This document shows positions 20,717 through 30,704 of a DNA stretch of 64,000 nucleotides, one piece after another. A program made the translations under genes and the position numbers. Origin of the DNA: Lithodes maja (lineage: Eukaryota; Arthropoda; Malacostraca; Decapoda; Lithodidae). Every line of letters begins with the position of its first letter. Positions within the stretch are counted from its first letter, which is position 1. The notes below the pieces were generated by a model that saw only the letters and a list, made by a program, of their open reading frames with translations, was not told the origin of the DNA and made no database searches. The stretch is from positions 62,001 through 126,000 of the forward strand of contig JBAKBP010004459.1 of NCBI GenBank assembly GCA_037953745.1, written 5' to 3'.

Positions 20717-20771
20717 GGATCGCCAGGAGAGAACCAGATACTAGTGATCTGGATCTCTCAAGAGAGCATCC
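20717..20771 (+). ncRNA. 55-nt structured LTR RNA motif, Gypsy-1 5' LTR
   Basis: Segments in order: GGAT, CGCCAG, GAGAGA, A, CCAGAT, loop ACTAGTG, ATCTGG, A, TCTCTC, AAGAGAGC, ATCC. Three stems pair (4, 6 and 6 bp) around an A-A mismatch and an asymmetric internal loop. It lies about 500 nt downstream of the predicted transcription start. It is also present in every other LTR here that spans this region, with compensatory stem changes. Confidence 0.8.
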
Positions 20772-21591
20772 CGTCAATTACCGTAATTTGGCCGCACAGT
20801 CTTAAGGACCTCGCTAGGCTACGAGCCGCTTGCTCAGCCATTGTTTCCTAGCCTACTACATCCCAGCTAGACTTTGCTCGGTCAGCAGATACAGCATAGT
20901 ATTGAAGCTTTCCATATGTATGTTATTGTTTATGCACTATTGATTTCATGTGTGGCACGCATAGCTACTTTAGAGATTAGTGGCCCCCCGAGCACAATCC
21001 TAGTAGGCTATTGCCAGTGCATTGTCGGAGTACTTCTTTTATATGTTTGCCATTTACTACTGTCTATTCTTATAATTCTTCTTATGTCAATTTAAAGCCT
21101 TTAATATTACTTAATTGCCAGTGTGTTGCTTATTGAATTGCTGTTCAAAATCCGATACTTACTTCTTACGAGTATCCGAGAAGCATCTAACTTTATCAGA
21201 AGATTCCTTGCTCGATGCTCGAGGACTATTGTTTAACGTAACGTAATAGTGCCGATCCGAAGTAGAGGGTGGAGGACTTCTTAAGTTCTTAGTCAAGGGT
21301 GGATTACTTCGGCTTCGGCCAACACTATTCTTTGGTGTTGTTGTATTTACTTCTTTGTTTGATTGTTGACCAGACTAGATAACTCCCGTCTCTTTATTAG
21401 TCTGTTGTGAAACGCTAGTACCGAGTTCTTGTATACCCCGTTATAGCAGATAGAACTCTGGAGGGTATTGGTGTTTTTTGTTCGGCTGGCAGTACTCTGG
21501 GGTTGGGATCGTGTGTTTCCGTTGTGGCAGCGAGCCATACTCGAGTCCTGTTTGAGAGCCCTAGTGTACCCGAGTGCCCGGTCGTAACAAA

Positions 21592-21603
21592 TGGCGACCT
21601 TGC
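21592..21603 (+). other. Gypsy-1 primer binding site
   Basis: TGGCGACCTTGC two bases after the LTR. TGGCGACC is the tRNA-Arg-type PBS known from mdg1/412-like elements. The same TGGCGACC follows the LTRs of Gypsy-2, -3 and -4. Confidence 0.75.
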
Positions 21604-21803
21604 TTAGGATTTTGTGAACAGTATAAATTTTTGCAGAGTTGTACAACATTTGTTTGTTTGTACTTTAGCGTGCATATTGAAGAATATTTTTTTTTGTATG
21701 GCAATTAGTAGAGCATTTAAGAGACTCCAGTTAATTTAGTAATTAGTGCGTGCATAAGGAAGTTTAACACTTTTGTCTCGAGAATTTTTTTGTTGACTTC
21801 AGT

Positions 21804-24800
21804 ATGTCGTGCCCTAGCACTGACGAGGAGCGAGAGATGCCATTTGAAGAGGTGCCGTTAGTAATCAGTGAGGAGGATGCTAGAGTTTTTGTGAGTAAGC
21901 GGTACCACGTGACGGAGGAGAGGCTGACTGGGGTGGATATTTATGGCTTGCACCTGATAGCCAAGGTTTTGGGCCTATCCAATGTAATAGGGATGTCCAA
22001 GAGGGAGCTGATTTCCTGGGTGTTGCGTGGGCGACATGGGGTTTCGGAGGAGAGGGCGTTTGGGGGGGTTCCTCCCCAGATCCCCTCTCACTCGACTCCC
22101 ACAGTGCCGTCCACTCAGTTGCCGGAGATTAGCACTCTCCCACAGAGGGATGAGAATTGGCAGATTGGAGTGCCCTCGGGCGGTGCACATGGTGGTTCCC
22201 CAGTTTTTGCCCCCCCTCCTTCAGTAGTGGCAGCTCCCTCTTCCTGCCTGTCTCCAGATATGATATTTAGACTTGAGCTTGCTAAAATTGAGAATGAGGC
22301 TAGGAAGCAGGAGATGGAGAATGAGACTAGGAGGCATGAGAATGAGGCTAGGAGGCATGAGAATGAGACTAGGAAGCAGGAGAAGGAGATTGAGGCTGAG
22401 TCTAGGAGGCAGGAGAATGAGACTAGGAGGCACGAGGCTGAGCTTAGGTACGACTCAGAGAAATATTGTGCTCAAATAGATTTAGATAAGACTCGTGCAG
22501 AGTCGACAGGGACTCGGATGGGCCGTGAGGGCCAAGTAAGAGAACAGTCCTTGTCCCACTTAGTCAAATTGGTGCCGGCATTTAGTGAAACTGAAGTCAC
22601 AGAATTTTTTAATCGTTTTGAGAAGAAGTGTAGGGAGCATAATTGGCCTGAAGAGAAGTGGGCAGCTCTAGTCTCCTCAAGACTTACGGGTAAGGGTCTG
22701 AAGGCTTATGATGCACTGCCTTTAGAGTCTTGCATTGACTACCCAGAATTGAAGAGAGCTGTCCTACGGGCATACGAGTTGCAACCAGAAACATATCGAT
22801 TGAAGTTTCGGGGTGTTACGAAGACTAGGGAGGCGACCTTTCTTGAACATGCCCGGGACTTAAAAGATGCACTTACAAACTGGACACGTTCTGAGAAAGC
22901 TGAGACGGCCGAACAGTTGACTGAGCTGTTTCTGCTCGAGCAGTTTTATAAGTGTACTGGTGCAGAAATGACTTTAACTATTAAAGAAAAGAACCCAAAA
23001 ACTCTACAGGAGGCAGCTGAGATGGCTGACCTCCGGCTATCACTAATTCGTGGGTGCGGGTCTGCCCAGCGAAGTGAGGCAGGTAACAAGGGGCGTGACG
23101 CCCCACCCCCCCGAGTTGGTAATATATCTTATGCAAACAAATACAAGAGTTATGATACCAAGACTGACCACAAGACTAGCACCGTCCCATTTAAGAAGGG
23201 GCCGGGCCCTTCCCAGTACCAAGGGAAGCCCAAAGGGGAGTTGGAGTGTTATCAATGTCATAAAAAGGGGCACTTTGCAAGAGTCTGTCCTAGCAAACCA
23301 CCTACAGCAGCTGTGTCTTTGGCCTGCAACATTGGTGTGTCTCTGAAGTCTTCTGAGTTTGCCCGGGGCAGTTCGTCAGAGGCTGAGGCACAGCCAATGC
23401 AGAAGCACCTGGGAGGCTCGAACCCTGCTCAGGATGTTTTTTGCGACCATAGAGGGCGGGGTTGCGTGATGTGGGCGGGGCGCAAGCATGGAGTAGAGGT
23501 CTTGCGTGATACCGGTGCTTCCCAGACTTTGATGAAAAACTTGACTGGCTACCCTATAAACGCGGCTCGGGTGGTAGTGGTGCAGGGTATTAATGCAACT
23601 CGGTCATACCCGCTGGTGCGGTTGGAGTTGGAGGTGGATGGTGTGGCACGTGAATTGGATGTCGGGATTGTGGAGAAACTGCCAGTGGAGGGCGTCGACC
23701 TTCTTCTCGGCAACGACTTTGCAAGGCCCGCTTCTGAGGTTCTACCCTTAGTCGTTGCCGAGAGGCCGGCCGACGTGAGTAGGGAAGAGCGAGAGTGGGT
23801 CGAGCGGTGCCAGGCACAACCCATGGCGTGTGCTGTCACCCGAGCTCGGGCAGCTAAAGTGTCACAGCTTAGTCCTCCGTCTTCAGACCAGCGGAGGAAC
23901 GATAAACAGGAGGAGGCTAAAGCTGGAGTTGGTTTTAAGAGTTTTGACTCGGCGGCTCTCCTGGGTGATTCAGTATTGGCACCATTACTTAGTTCTGGAG
24001 TGGCCCCTGGGCCTGTCATCGAGAGTGACGAGGCTGGGCATGATGAGTCTCCACGACAGCAGCGTTATGAACATCGAGAGAGACAGAGGGAGCAGCTCAG
24101 TATCGGGGAAGGTCATGCATTGCTCCGGGAGCAGTTGGATCGCTTGGCACCCTCAGATATACGTCGGTTGCAACTGGAGGACCCTGATCTCCAAACGTGT
24201 GCTAATGGAGCTGTGGAGCTCGACGAGGACGGTGATGCACAGCCGGGAGATTTTTTTTATTTAGAAGGCATCCTCTATCGGCGTTTTCAAGACCCTAAAC
24301 GTAGCTGGAAAAAGGGGTCCGGAGTAGTGGACCAGTTGGTGGTGCCACGGGAGTGCAGGGATAGCCTACTGAGTTTGGCGCATGACACACCGCTGGCAGG
24401 ACATTTGGGGGTAAGAAAAACGGTGGCGGCTTTGGGGAAATTGTTTTGGTGGCCGGGGATGAAGTCTCATGTGCAGTCATGGATAAACTCATGTGATATT
24501 TGTCAACGGGTCGGGAAACCGAACCAAGTTATTCCTAAGGCTCCGTTACACCCTATTCCTGTGATTGGGCCACCCTTTAGTAAAATTGTTGTTGACATGG
24601 TTGGTCCACTCCCTCCCACTAAGGCTGGAAATAAATTTTTGTTAACCATAATGGATGTTGCCACTAGATACCCCGACGCATACCCTATGAAAAATGGCAT
24701 GGCTAAGACGGTAGTCAGTAACTTGTTGTGGTACTTTTCAAGGTACGGGTACCCGGAGGAGATTCAGTCTGATCAGGGATCCAATTTCACCTCCAATATA

Positions 24801-26957
24801 TTCAAGCAAACAATGCAACAGCATGGGATACGAGCAGTAGTATCGTCAGCGTATCACCCTGAGAGTCAAGGGGTGCTTGAGCGGTGGCATGCCACCCTTA
24901 AAAGCATGCTCAGGTGTTATTGTGCTGACAACGGAAGGGATTGGGATCTTGGATTGCCTTATGTGCTGTTTGCTGCTCGGGAAGTGCCTGGTGAGAGCCT
25001 GGGATTTAGTCCAAACGAGCTGATTTTTGGACACCGTGTCAGGGGCCCCCTTAATATGCTGAGAGAAATTTGGGAGGGAACTGTGCAGCCTTGTCCCTTG
25101 TTAAAGTATGTGTTTGAAAGCCGTGAGCGCATGCTTAAGAGTCTGGAGATGGCAGGTCGAAACTTGACAGAATCACAAGCTTTGATGAAGGACAGGTATG
25201 ATCGCAAAGTGAGGCTCCGGAAGTTCATTGTAGGACAAGAGGTATTAATTTTGTTGCCTTTGGTTGGGAACCCCCTCTCTGCGAAGTACACTGGACCTTA
25301 TAAAATTGTAGAAAAAATTTCAGACCTAGATTACCTTGTTGCCACTCCAGACAGGAGGAAAAAGAACCAGTTATGTCACGTGAACCTTATAAAAGAGTAT
25401 GTGAGGCGCCCCTCTGAGCCTCTCACTGTCCCTGTGTTGGCTTGTTGCGGCCGTGGTGGAGAAGGAGAGGGGGACAGTCAAGCTTCAGAGGAGGATAGCT
25501 GGGATCAACATGTTTCAGCGGATCAGTGGGCGGGGAACTCGAGCCTAAGGGCTGACGAGGCTATAGCTCATTTGCCTGAGCCGCAGTTTGATGCTATCCG
25601 TCAGTTGTTCGGTTCATACCCCACTGTATTTGCTGAACACCCAGGCCTCACTACTCAGGCTATGCATGATGTTGACGTGGGGGACCATCTACCCTTTAAG
25701 TCAATCCCGTACCGTGTGCCCCCCATAAAACTACCAGCACTGAGGGAGGAGTTGGAGTATATGCTCGGTAGAGGGTTGATAGAGAAAGGCACAGTTAAAT
25801 GGACTTCCCCCGTAACACTGCAGCCTAAGCCAGATGGCAAGGTACGCTTTTGTATTGATTTCCGTAGGTTAAACGGTTTGACTCCAACTAACCCATATCC
25901 TCTTCCTCGGGTTGATGATAGTGTTGATAAAATTGGTAATGCTCGGTTTTTGTCTAAAGTAGATTTAGTAAAAGGTTACTGGCAAGTACCTTTGTCCGAG
26001 CGTGCTAAAGAGGTATGTGGTTTTGTGGTGGACGGGAGTACCTACCGGTGTAATGTTATGCCCTACGGACTTAAGAATGCACCAGCAACGTTTCAGAACC
26101 TGATGAATGAAATTGTCAAGGACATTCCAAATTGCACCGTATATTTGGACGATGTAATCATTTATGATGACGACTTTGAGAGCCATTGTGAGCACCTTGA
26201 GACCTTGTTCCGGAAACTTAGTGAAGCAGGTCTGGTAGTAAATTTGGCAAAGTGTGACTTCGTAAAAGCCACTGTGCAGTACCTTGGGTTTGTAGTGGGA
26301 AGGGGACAGGTGTGCCCTCCTCAGAACAAGGTACAGGCTATCAATAAATTTCCGCACCCAACCACCAAGAAGCAGATTATGAGATTCTTGGGTATGATAG
26401 GCTACTACAGACGCTTCATAAAAGGTTACTCAACGGTGTTGGCACCTCTCACAGATTTGTTATCTAAAGACAAAAAGTTTTTGTGGGCACCTGAGTGTGA
26501 AAAGGCTTTTACTTTGGTGAAACATTTGCTATGTACTCATCCGATACTCAGGGCCCCAGACTTTAACAGGCCTTTTCAGCTGGCAACAGATGCTAGTGGT
26601 GTAGGGGCTGGTGCCGTCTTGCTACAGACAGACAATGAGGGTGTGGAACACCCAGTAAGTTTCTTTTCTAAAAAGTTCAATGCTGCACAAAAGAACTATT
26701 CTACAATAGAAAAGGAATTACTGGCGATTGTGCTGTCGCTCAGGCACTTCGAGGTGTATGTTCCAGCCTATGGCCCAGTCGTGGTTATCTACACTGATCA
26801 TCACCCTTTGAGATTCCTAAATCAATTTCACAATCGCAATATGAGACTGACCAGGTGGTCTTTGATGTTGCAGGAGTATAACCTGGACATCCGTCATATT
26901 GCGGGATGTGACAATGTGATCGCGGATTGTTTATCGAGGGTAGATGATCAGTCGTAG
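21804..26957 (+). CDS. Gypsy-1 Gag-Pol polyprotein, Gmr1-like, integrase before RT
   Basis: One ORF of 1717 aa with no stop. Gag: an N-terminal helical region (about 20-75), a charged coiled coil rich in RRHENE repeats (about 155-235) and a SCAN-like capsid region (about 250-415; TFLEHARDLKDALTNW, LTELFLLEQFYK). A CCHC knuckle CYQCHKKGHFARVC starts at C482. Protease has DTGAS at D569. Integrase comes next: H860, H867, C897, C900 zinc finger, then D931, D990, E1026 (D-35-E spacing) and a GPY-type C-terminus (AKYTGPYKIVEK). RT follows with CIDFRRLNGLT and YLDD at 1447-1450. RNase H starts at about D1596 (ATDASGVGAGAVLL) and contains IEKELLAIV and YTDHHPLRFL. The protein makes the virus-like particle and carries out reverse transcription and integration. 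No frameshift separates Gag and Pol. No env. Confidence 0.95.
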   Translation: MSCPSTDEEREMPFEEVPLVISEEDARVFVSKRYHVTEERLTGVDIYGLHLIAKVLGLSNVIGMSKRELISWVLRGRHGVSEERAFGGVPPQIPSHSTPTVPSTQLPEISTLPQRDENWQIGVPSGGAHGGSPVFAPPPSVVAAPSSCLSPDMIFRLELAKIENEARKQEMENETRRHENEARRHENETRKQEKEIEAESRRQENETRRHEAELRYDSEKYCAQIDLDKTRAESTGTRMGREGQVREQSLSHLVKLVPAFSETEVTEFFNRFEKKCREHNWPEEKWAALVSSRLTGKGLKAYDALPLESCIDYPELKRAVLRAYELQPETYRLKFRGVTKTREATFLEHARDLKDALTNWTRSEKAETAEQLTELFLLEQFYKCTGAEMTLTIKEKNPKTLQEAAEMADLRLSLIRGCGSAQRSEAGNKGRDAPPPRVGNISYANKYKSYDTKTDHKTSTVPFKKGPGPSQYQGKPKGELECYQCHKKGHFARVCPSKPPTAAVSLACNIGVSLKSSEFARGSSSEAEAQPMQKHLGGSNPAQDVFCDHRGRGCVMWAGRKHGVEVLRDTGASQTLMKNLTGYPINAARVVVVQGINATRSYPLVRLELEVDGVARELDVGIVEKLPVEGVDLLLGNDFARPASEVLPLVVAERPADVSREEREWVERCQAQPMACAVTRARAAKVSQLSPPSSDQRRNDKQEEAKAGVGFKSFDSAALLGDSVLAPLLSSGVAPGPVIESDEAGHDESPRQQRYEHRERQREQLSIGEGHALLREQLDRLAPSDIRRLQLEDPDLQTCANGAVELDEDGDAQPGDFFYLEGILYRRFQDPKRSWKKGSGVVDQLVVPRECRDSLLSLAHDTPLAGHLGVRKTVAALGKLFWWPGMKSHVQSWINSCDICQRVGKPNQVIPKAPLHPIPVIGPPFSKIVVDMVGPLPPTKAGNKFLLTIMDVATRYPDAYPMKNGMAKTVVSNLLWYFSRYGYPEEIQSDQGSNFTSNIFKQTMQQHGIRAVVSSAYHPESQGVLERWHATLKSMLRCYCADNGRDWDLGLPYVLFAAREVPGESLGFSPNELIFGHRVRGPLNMLREIWEGTVQPCPLLKYVFESRERMLKSLEMAGRNLTESQALMKDRYDRKVRLRKFIVGQEVLILLPLVGNPLSAKYTGPYKIVEKISDLDYLVATPDRRKKNQLCHVNLIKEYVRRPSEPLTVPVLACCGRGGEGEGDSQASEEDSWDQHVSADQWAGNSSLRADEAIAHLPEPQFDAIRQLFGSYPTVFAEHPGLTTQAMHDVDVGDHLPFKSIPYRVPPIKLPALREELEYMLGRGLIEKGTVKWTSPVTLQPKPDGKVRFCIDFRRLNGLTPTNPYPLPRVDDSVDKIGNARFLSKVDLVKGYWQVPLSERAKEVCGFVVDGSTYRCNVMPYGLKNAPATFQNLMNEIVKDIPNCTVYLDDVIIYDDDFESHCEHLETLFRKLSEAGLVVNLAKCDFVKATVQYLGFVVGRGQVCPPQNKVQAINKFPHPTTKKQIMRFLGMIGYYRRFIKGYSTVLAPLTDLLSKDKKFLWAPECEKAFTLVKHLLCTHPILRAPDFNRPFQLATDASGVGAGAVLLQTDNEGVEHPVSFFSKKFNAAQKNYSTIEKELLAIVLSLRHFEVYVPAYGPVVVIYTDHHPLRFLNQFHNRNMRLTRWSLMLQEYNLDIRHIAGCDNVIADCLSRVDDQS

Positions 26958-27335
26958 GCTATCACAGGTGTGTGGGTTTGAGTGGAGAAAAAATAGGCTG
27001 CCCTTATAGTGCAGCCGGGAAAAACATATTAAAATATAAAAATCATAAAAAAACTCTTTCTTTTTGATATAGATAATTGTATAAGTTTGTCATAGCCTAT
27101 AGAGTTTGAGTAGTCCACGAACTATCAAACGGCTGAGCTGCTGTAAGCTCGCTCTGGGAGCATGATATTGTGTCTTTTGCTATTGTTGGGAGGAGTTATA
27201 AAATGTAATTTTTTTTTTAAGATGTGTTTTAGTGATAATCTCAGCTTTGTTTTAGTGCCATGCGGTCGCTGGGTGTGAGGGGCTTGATGGGGTTCTGTGT
27301 ATCAGATTTTAGCTCAGGGTTGAGCAAGTAAAATC

Positions 27336-27345
27336 TTGGGGGAGG
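27336..27345 (+). other. Gypsy-1 polypurine tract
   Basis: TTGGGGGAGG directly before the 3' LTR, the plus-strand primer site. Gypsy-3 has the same TTGGGGGAGG. Confidence 0.85.
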
Positions 27346-29204
27346 TGTGACGCATGTCGAGTATGAGCATGCTGTACAGAACGCCCAGTCATGCCCCACT
27401 CTCGCTAGGATCGTCAGGGCAGGAACTTTGGCTGTAGTCTGTGTAGAGTTTCCTAACTTAGTTTATGTGAGCCGTTGTACTATAAGTATTATAAATATGT
27501 ATCTTGTTTTCATCTGAGTCAACGAGTTCTATTTTATATCATTAGTTATAAGTGTTGTGTGTGGGACTTATTTGTAATGATGAAAGGAGAGAGAGAGATT
27601 ACGTAACGAGGGCCAGCGAGTGCGCCATGAGGCAGGTAGGCCTAACTCCCCTCCTTCCTCCTCCCTCCTCCCTCTCAGTGCGTGGGAAATCCTTTGTCGA
27701 TCCCAGATTGAGAGAGAATATTACGTAACGATTGCTAGTGGGCGGTCCTTAGTAGTTGGCGATATGCTCACTAGAGGGCCGAGTATAAAAAGGGAGGTCT
27801 CGCCGCATTTTCCTCAGAACTCATTAGGCAGAGCGACTTCTCATATCCCTTGCAACTATATATATTCTTCCGACTGATGTGAACTTTCCCTACTCTCTGT
27901 ACCGCCTACCTTCTTCTTTTCCCGAACCCTTTTTAACCTCAATGACCCCTTTGGTGCAGATTTAGTCAGCCAAAGTATTGTCGCTTGAGTTCTCACGAGA
28001 TATATGCCTATTAGATAGCCTATTTTGGAAGGGATAACTAGAATAGGATTGATTAATGTTTGTTGCACTCGTATATGCATTTCCCTGTGTATGATTATTC
28101 ATGTTCCTGTTTTCTGCTGATCTAGGTGATGCTAGACTGGGATAAGGCTACTAGAGTTGTGATTCCCGATGTGTATTAGGTTTTGTTGAACCTGTACAAT
28201 CGCAACGGAGACTTGGAAAGCCTAGGTGGTCTTTCTGACTGTGTACCTTGTGAGTTTAGCACTGTGTTGCGAGTGAGGGCTTTTGCCTCTGCCACCCAGC
28301 ACTGTGCTAACTCGTTTGCTTGACTTTGAGAGGATCGCCAGGAGAGAACCAGATACTAGTGATCTGGATCTCTCAAGAGAGCATCCCGTCAATTACCGTA
28401 ATTTGGCCGCACAGTCTTAAGGACCTCGCTAGGCTACGAGCCGCTTGCTCAGCCATTGTTTCCTAGCCTACTACATCCCAGCTAGACTTTGCTCGGTCAG
28501 CAGATACAGCATAGTATTGAAGCTTTCCTTATGTATGTTATTGTTTATGCACTATTGATTTCATGTGTGGCACGCATAGCTACTTTAGAGATTAGTGGCC
28601 CCCCGAGCACAATCCTAGTAGGCTATTGCCAGTGCATTGTCGGAGTACTTCTTTTATATGTTTGCCATTTACAACTGTCTATTCTTATAATTCTTCTTAT
28701 GTCAATTTAAAGCCTTTAATATTACTTAATTGCCAGTGTGTTGCTTATTGAATTGCTGTTCAAAATCCGATACTTACTTCTTACGAGTATCCGAGAAGCA
28801 TCTAACTTTATCAGAAGATTCCTTGCTCGATGCTCGAGGACTATTGTTTAACGTAACGTAATAGTGCCGATCCGAAGTAGAGGGTGGAGGACTTCTTAAG
28901 TTCTTAGTCAAGGGTGGATTACTTCGGCTTCGGCCAACACTATTCTTTGGTGTTGTTGTATTTACTTCTTTGTTTGATTGTTGACCAGACTAGATAACTC
29001 CCGTCTCTTTATTAGTCTGTTGTGAAACGCTAGTACCGAGTTCTTGTATACCCCGTTATAGCAGATAGAACTCTGGAGGGTATTGGTGTTTTTTGTTCGG
29101 CTGGCAGTACTCTGGGGTTGGGATCGTGTGTTTCCGTTGTGGCAGCGAGCCATACTCGAGTCCTGTTTGAGAGCCCTAGTGTACCCGAGTGCCCGGTCGT
29201 AACA
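27346..29204 (+). repeat. Gypsy-1 3' LTR
   Basis: 1,859 bp, the same length as the 5' LTR. Two differences noted: CCTTATG for CCATATG and TTACAACTG for TTACTACTG. Confidence 0.97.
28332..28386 (+). ncRNA. 55-nt structured LTR RNA motif, Gypsy-1 3' LTR
   Basis: Identical to the motif at 20717-20771. Confidence 0.8.
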
Positions 29205-29851
29205 CAAGTATCTCGTGAGAACTCAAGCGATAATACGTTGGCTGACTAGCTCTGCACCAACGGGACCATGGAAGTTAAACAGCAGGGAAAAGAGGAGATA
29301 AGAATGTAAGGTAGTAGAGAAAGTTCCCATCAGTCAGAAGAATATATATAGTTAGCAAAGGAAATGAGAAGTCGCTCTGCCTAATGAGTTCTGATGAAAA
29401 AATGGCTAGACTTCCCTTTTTATACCCGGCCCTCTAGTGAGCCCAACGTGAACTACTAAGGACCGCCCACTGACAACCATTACGTAATTTCTCTCTCCCC
29501 TATGGGATAGACAAAGGCTCCCCTAGCACTGAGGGAGGGAGGAATGGGAGTGAGTTAGGCCCACCTCCCGCCTGGCGCACCCACTGACCCCCAACTGTGG
29601 CTGTTTCTCTTCCCATCATTACAAATAAGTTTTACACACAATACTTATAACTAATGATATAAAATAGAACTCGTTGACTCAGATGAAAACAAAATACATA
29701 TTCATAATACTTATAGTACAACGGCTCACATGAACTAAGTTAGGAAACTCTACATAGACTACAGCCAAAGTTCCTGCCCTGACGATCCTAGCGAGAGTGG
29801 GGCATGACTAGGCGTTCTGTACAGCATGCTCACACGTGGACATGCGTCACA
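29205..29851 (-). repeat. Partial Gypsy-1-type LTR in inverse orientation
   Basis: Minus-strand sequence begins TGTGACGCATGTCC at 29851. It follows the Gypsy-1 LTR at moderate divergence through the TATA region to TCTCACGAGATACTTG, then stops at the end of the Gypsy-1 3' LTR. It lacks the region that would hold the 55-nt motif. Confidence 0.85.
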
Positions 29852-30484
29852 ACGGTTACCAGCCCCAATTCGCTGTCCCGTTGTCTCTACTCGCGACTTC
29901 TCTACATCCCTGTCGGCACAGTACCTAGTCGACTCAGCTTGGATTTTTGCTAGCTCTATTTGCTGCTCACCTGCCCTGATAGCCTTTCTCTCTTCGATCT
30001 TAGCTAATTCGAGCTGAAGCAATAATTCTGGAGATAACCCTTGAGGAGGTGAAGGTGCTACAATGTTTGAAATTACCGGTGGTCCCCCCAGGGGCAACCC
30101 ACCCTGCCAGTCACCACCCAACTGCGGAAGCGTACCCGGGGTCAGCAAACTACTGGGATGGCTGGGAGTCGAGTGTAGGGGAAGCATGGCCGAATGGCTC
30201 TGAGCACTCAACCCATCTCGCTCACCAGTCACCCTGCCCAGTACACACGTTATCAAGTTATCCTTGGTCATGCTGCTAGTAACCGCATGACCGATAGCTG
30301 TGGCCAGGCATTGAAGACCATACCGATCCATACCCTCCAACCGCTCGGCAGTAACAGGCCATTGCAAAAATATCCTAGCCTCCTCCTCACAGTTCACCCG
30401 ATTAACCCTTTCATCATGCTGCTGTTCCTCAGTTTCGACATTACGTACTGTGTCTCCATTCTCCTCTGACCCGGTATAAGACAT
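29852..30484 (-). pseudogene. Gypsy-4 Gag N-terminus, truncated
   Basis: Opens at MSYTGSEENGD. Conserved N-terminal pieces are EEARIFLQWPVTAERLEGMD and RYGLQCLATAIGH, then a Pro-rich spacer and LSPELLLQLELAKIEERKAI. It ends at ETTGQRIGAGNR, where the inverted LTR begins. Capsid core, zinc knuckle and Pol are absent. An in-frame Met three codons upstream (30493) is an alternative start. Confidence 0.8.
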
Positions 30485-30694
30485 GATGCTCACAAAAATT
30501 TCTCACCACAATATTCAGAAAAGAAGTACCCCAAACTCTTATGTAGCACTATTCACTTGCCAATAATGTCTGAAGACTCTCAAGTGCTATACTACTTTGC
30601 CAAAACAAAATTATCGTGCCCACTATATTCCTCAATAAAACAAATGACCACAACAATCCTGCAATTATCTCTTACTTCACAAGATCCTGAGCTA

Positions 30695-30702
30695 GGTCGC
30701 CA
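30695..30702 (-). other. Gypsy-4 primer binding site
   Basis: TGGCGACC on the minus strand, two bases after the LTR end GGATCGTAACA. Same tRNA-Arg-type site as the other copies. Confidence 0.75.
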
Positions 30703-30704
30703 TT

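Larger units (their letters stand above)
19731..21589 (+). repeat. Gypsy-1 5' LTR
   Basis: 1,859 bp, from TGTGACGCATGTCG to CGGTCGTAACA. It contains a TATA box (20169), the 13-nt AGGGCTTTTGCCT island (20661) and the 55-nt covarying motif (20717-20771). The long region after the TATA box implies a structured RNA leader of well over 1 kb. Confidence 0.97.
19731..29204 (+). mobile_element. Gypsy-1: full-length Gmr1-like Ty3/gypsy retrotransposon
   Basis: 9,474 bp with two 1,859-bp LTRs (TGTGACG...GTAACA), a PBS, one 1717-aa Gag-Pol ORF and a polypurine tract. I noted only two LTR differences (near 20913 and 21057), so insertion was recent and the element could still be active. No target duplication is visible: the left flank is CTCA and the right flank CAAG. 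It shows no env gene. The pol order PR-IN-RT-RH marks the Gmr1-like group. Confidence 0.95.

Noticed and set aside
20717..20771. Hammerhead-type ribozyme
   Set aside because: The motif lacks the CTGATGA and GAAA core words of hammerheads. I leave the class open rather than assign one.
22027..24492. Alternative-frame ORFs inside the Gypsy-1 Gag-Pol
   Set aside because: They mirror the codon bias of the 1717-aa ORF, and none shows a domain.
19731..29204. An endogenous retrovirus with env
   Set aside because: After RNase H (stop at 26957) only about 390 bp remain before the LTR, with no envelope ORF.
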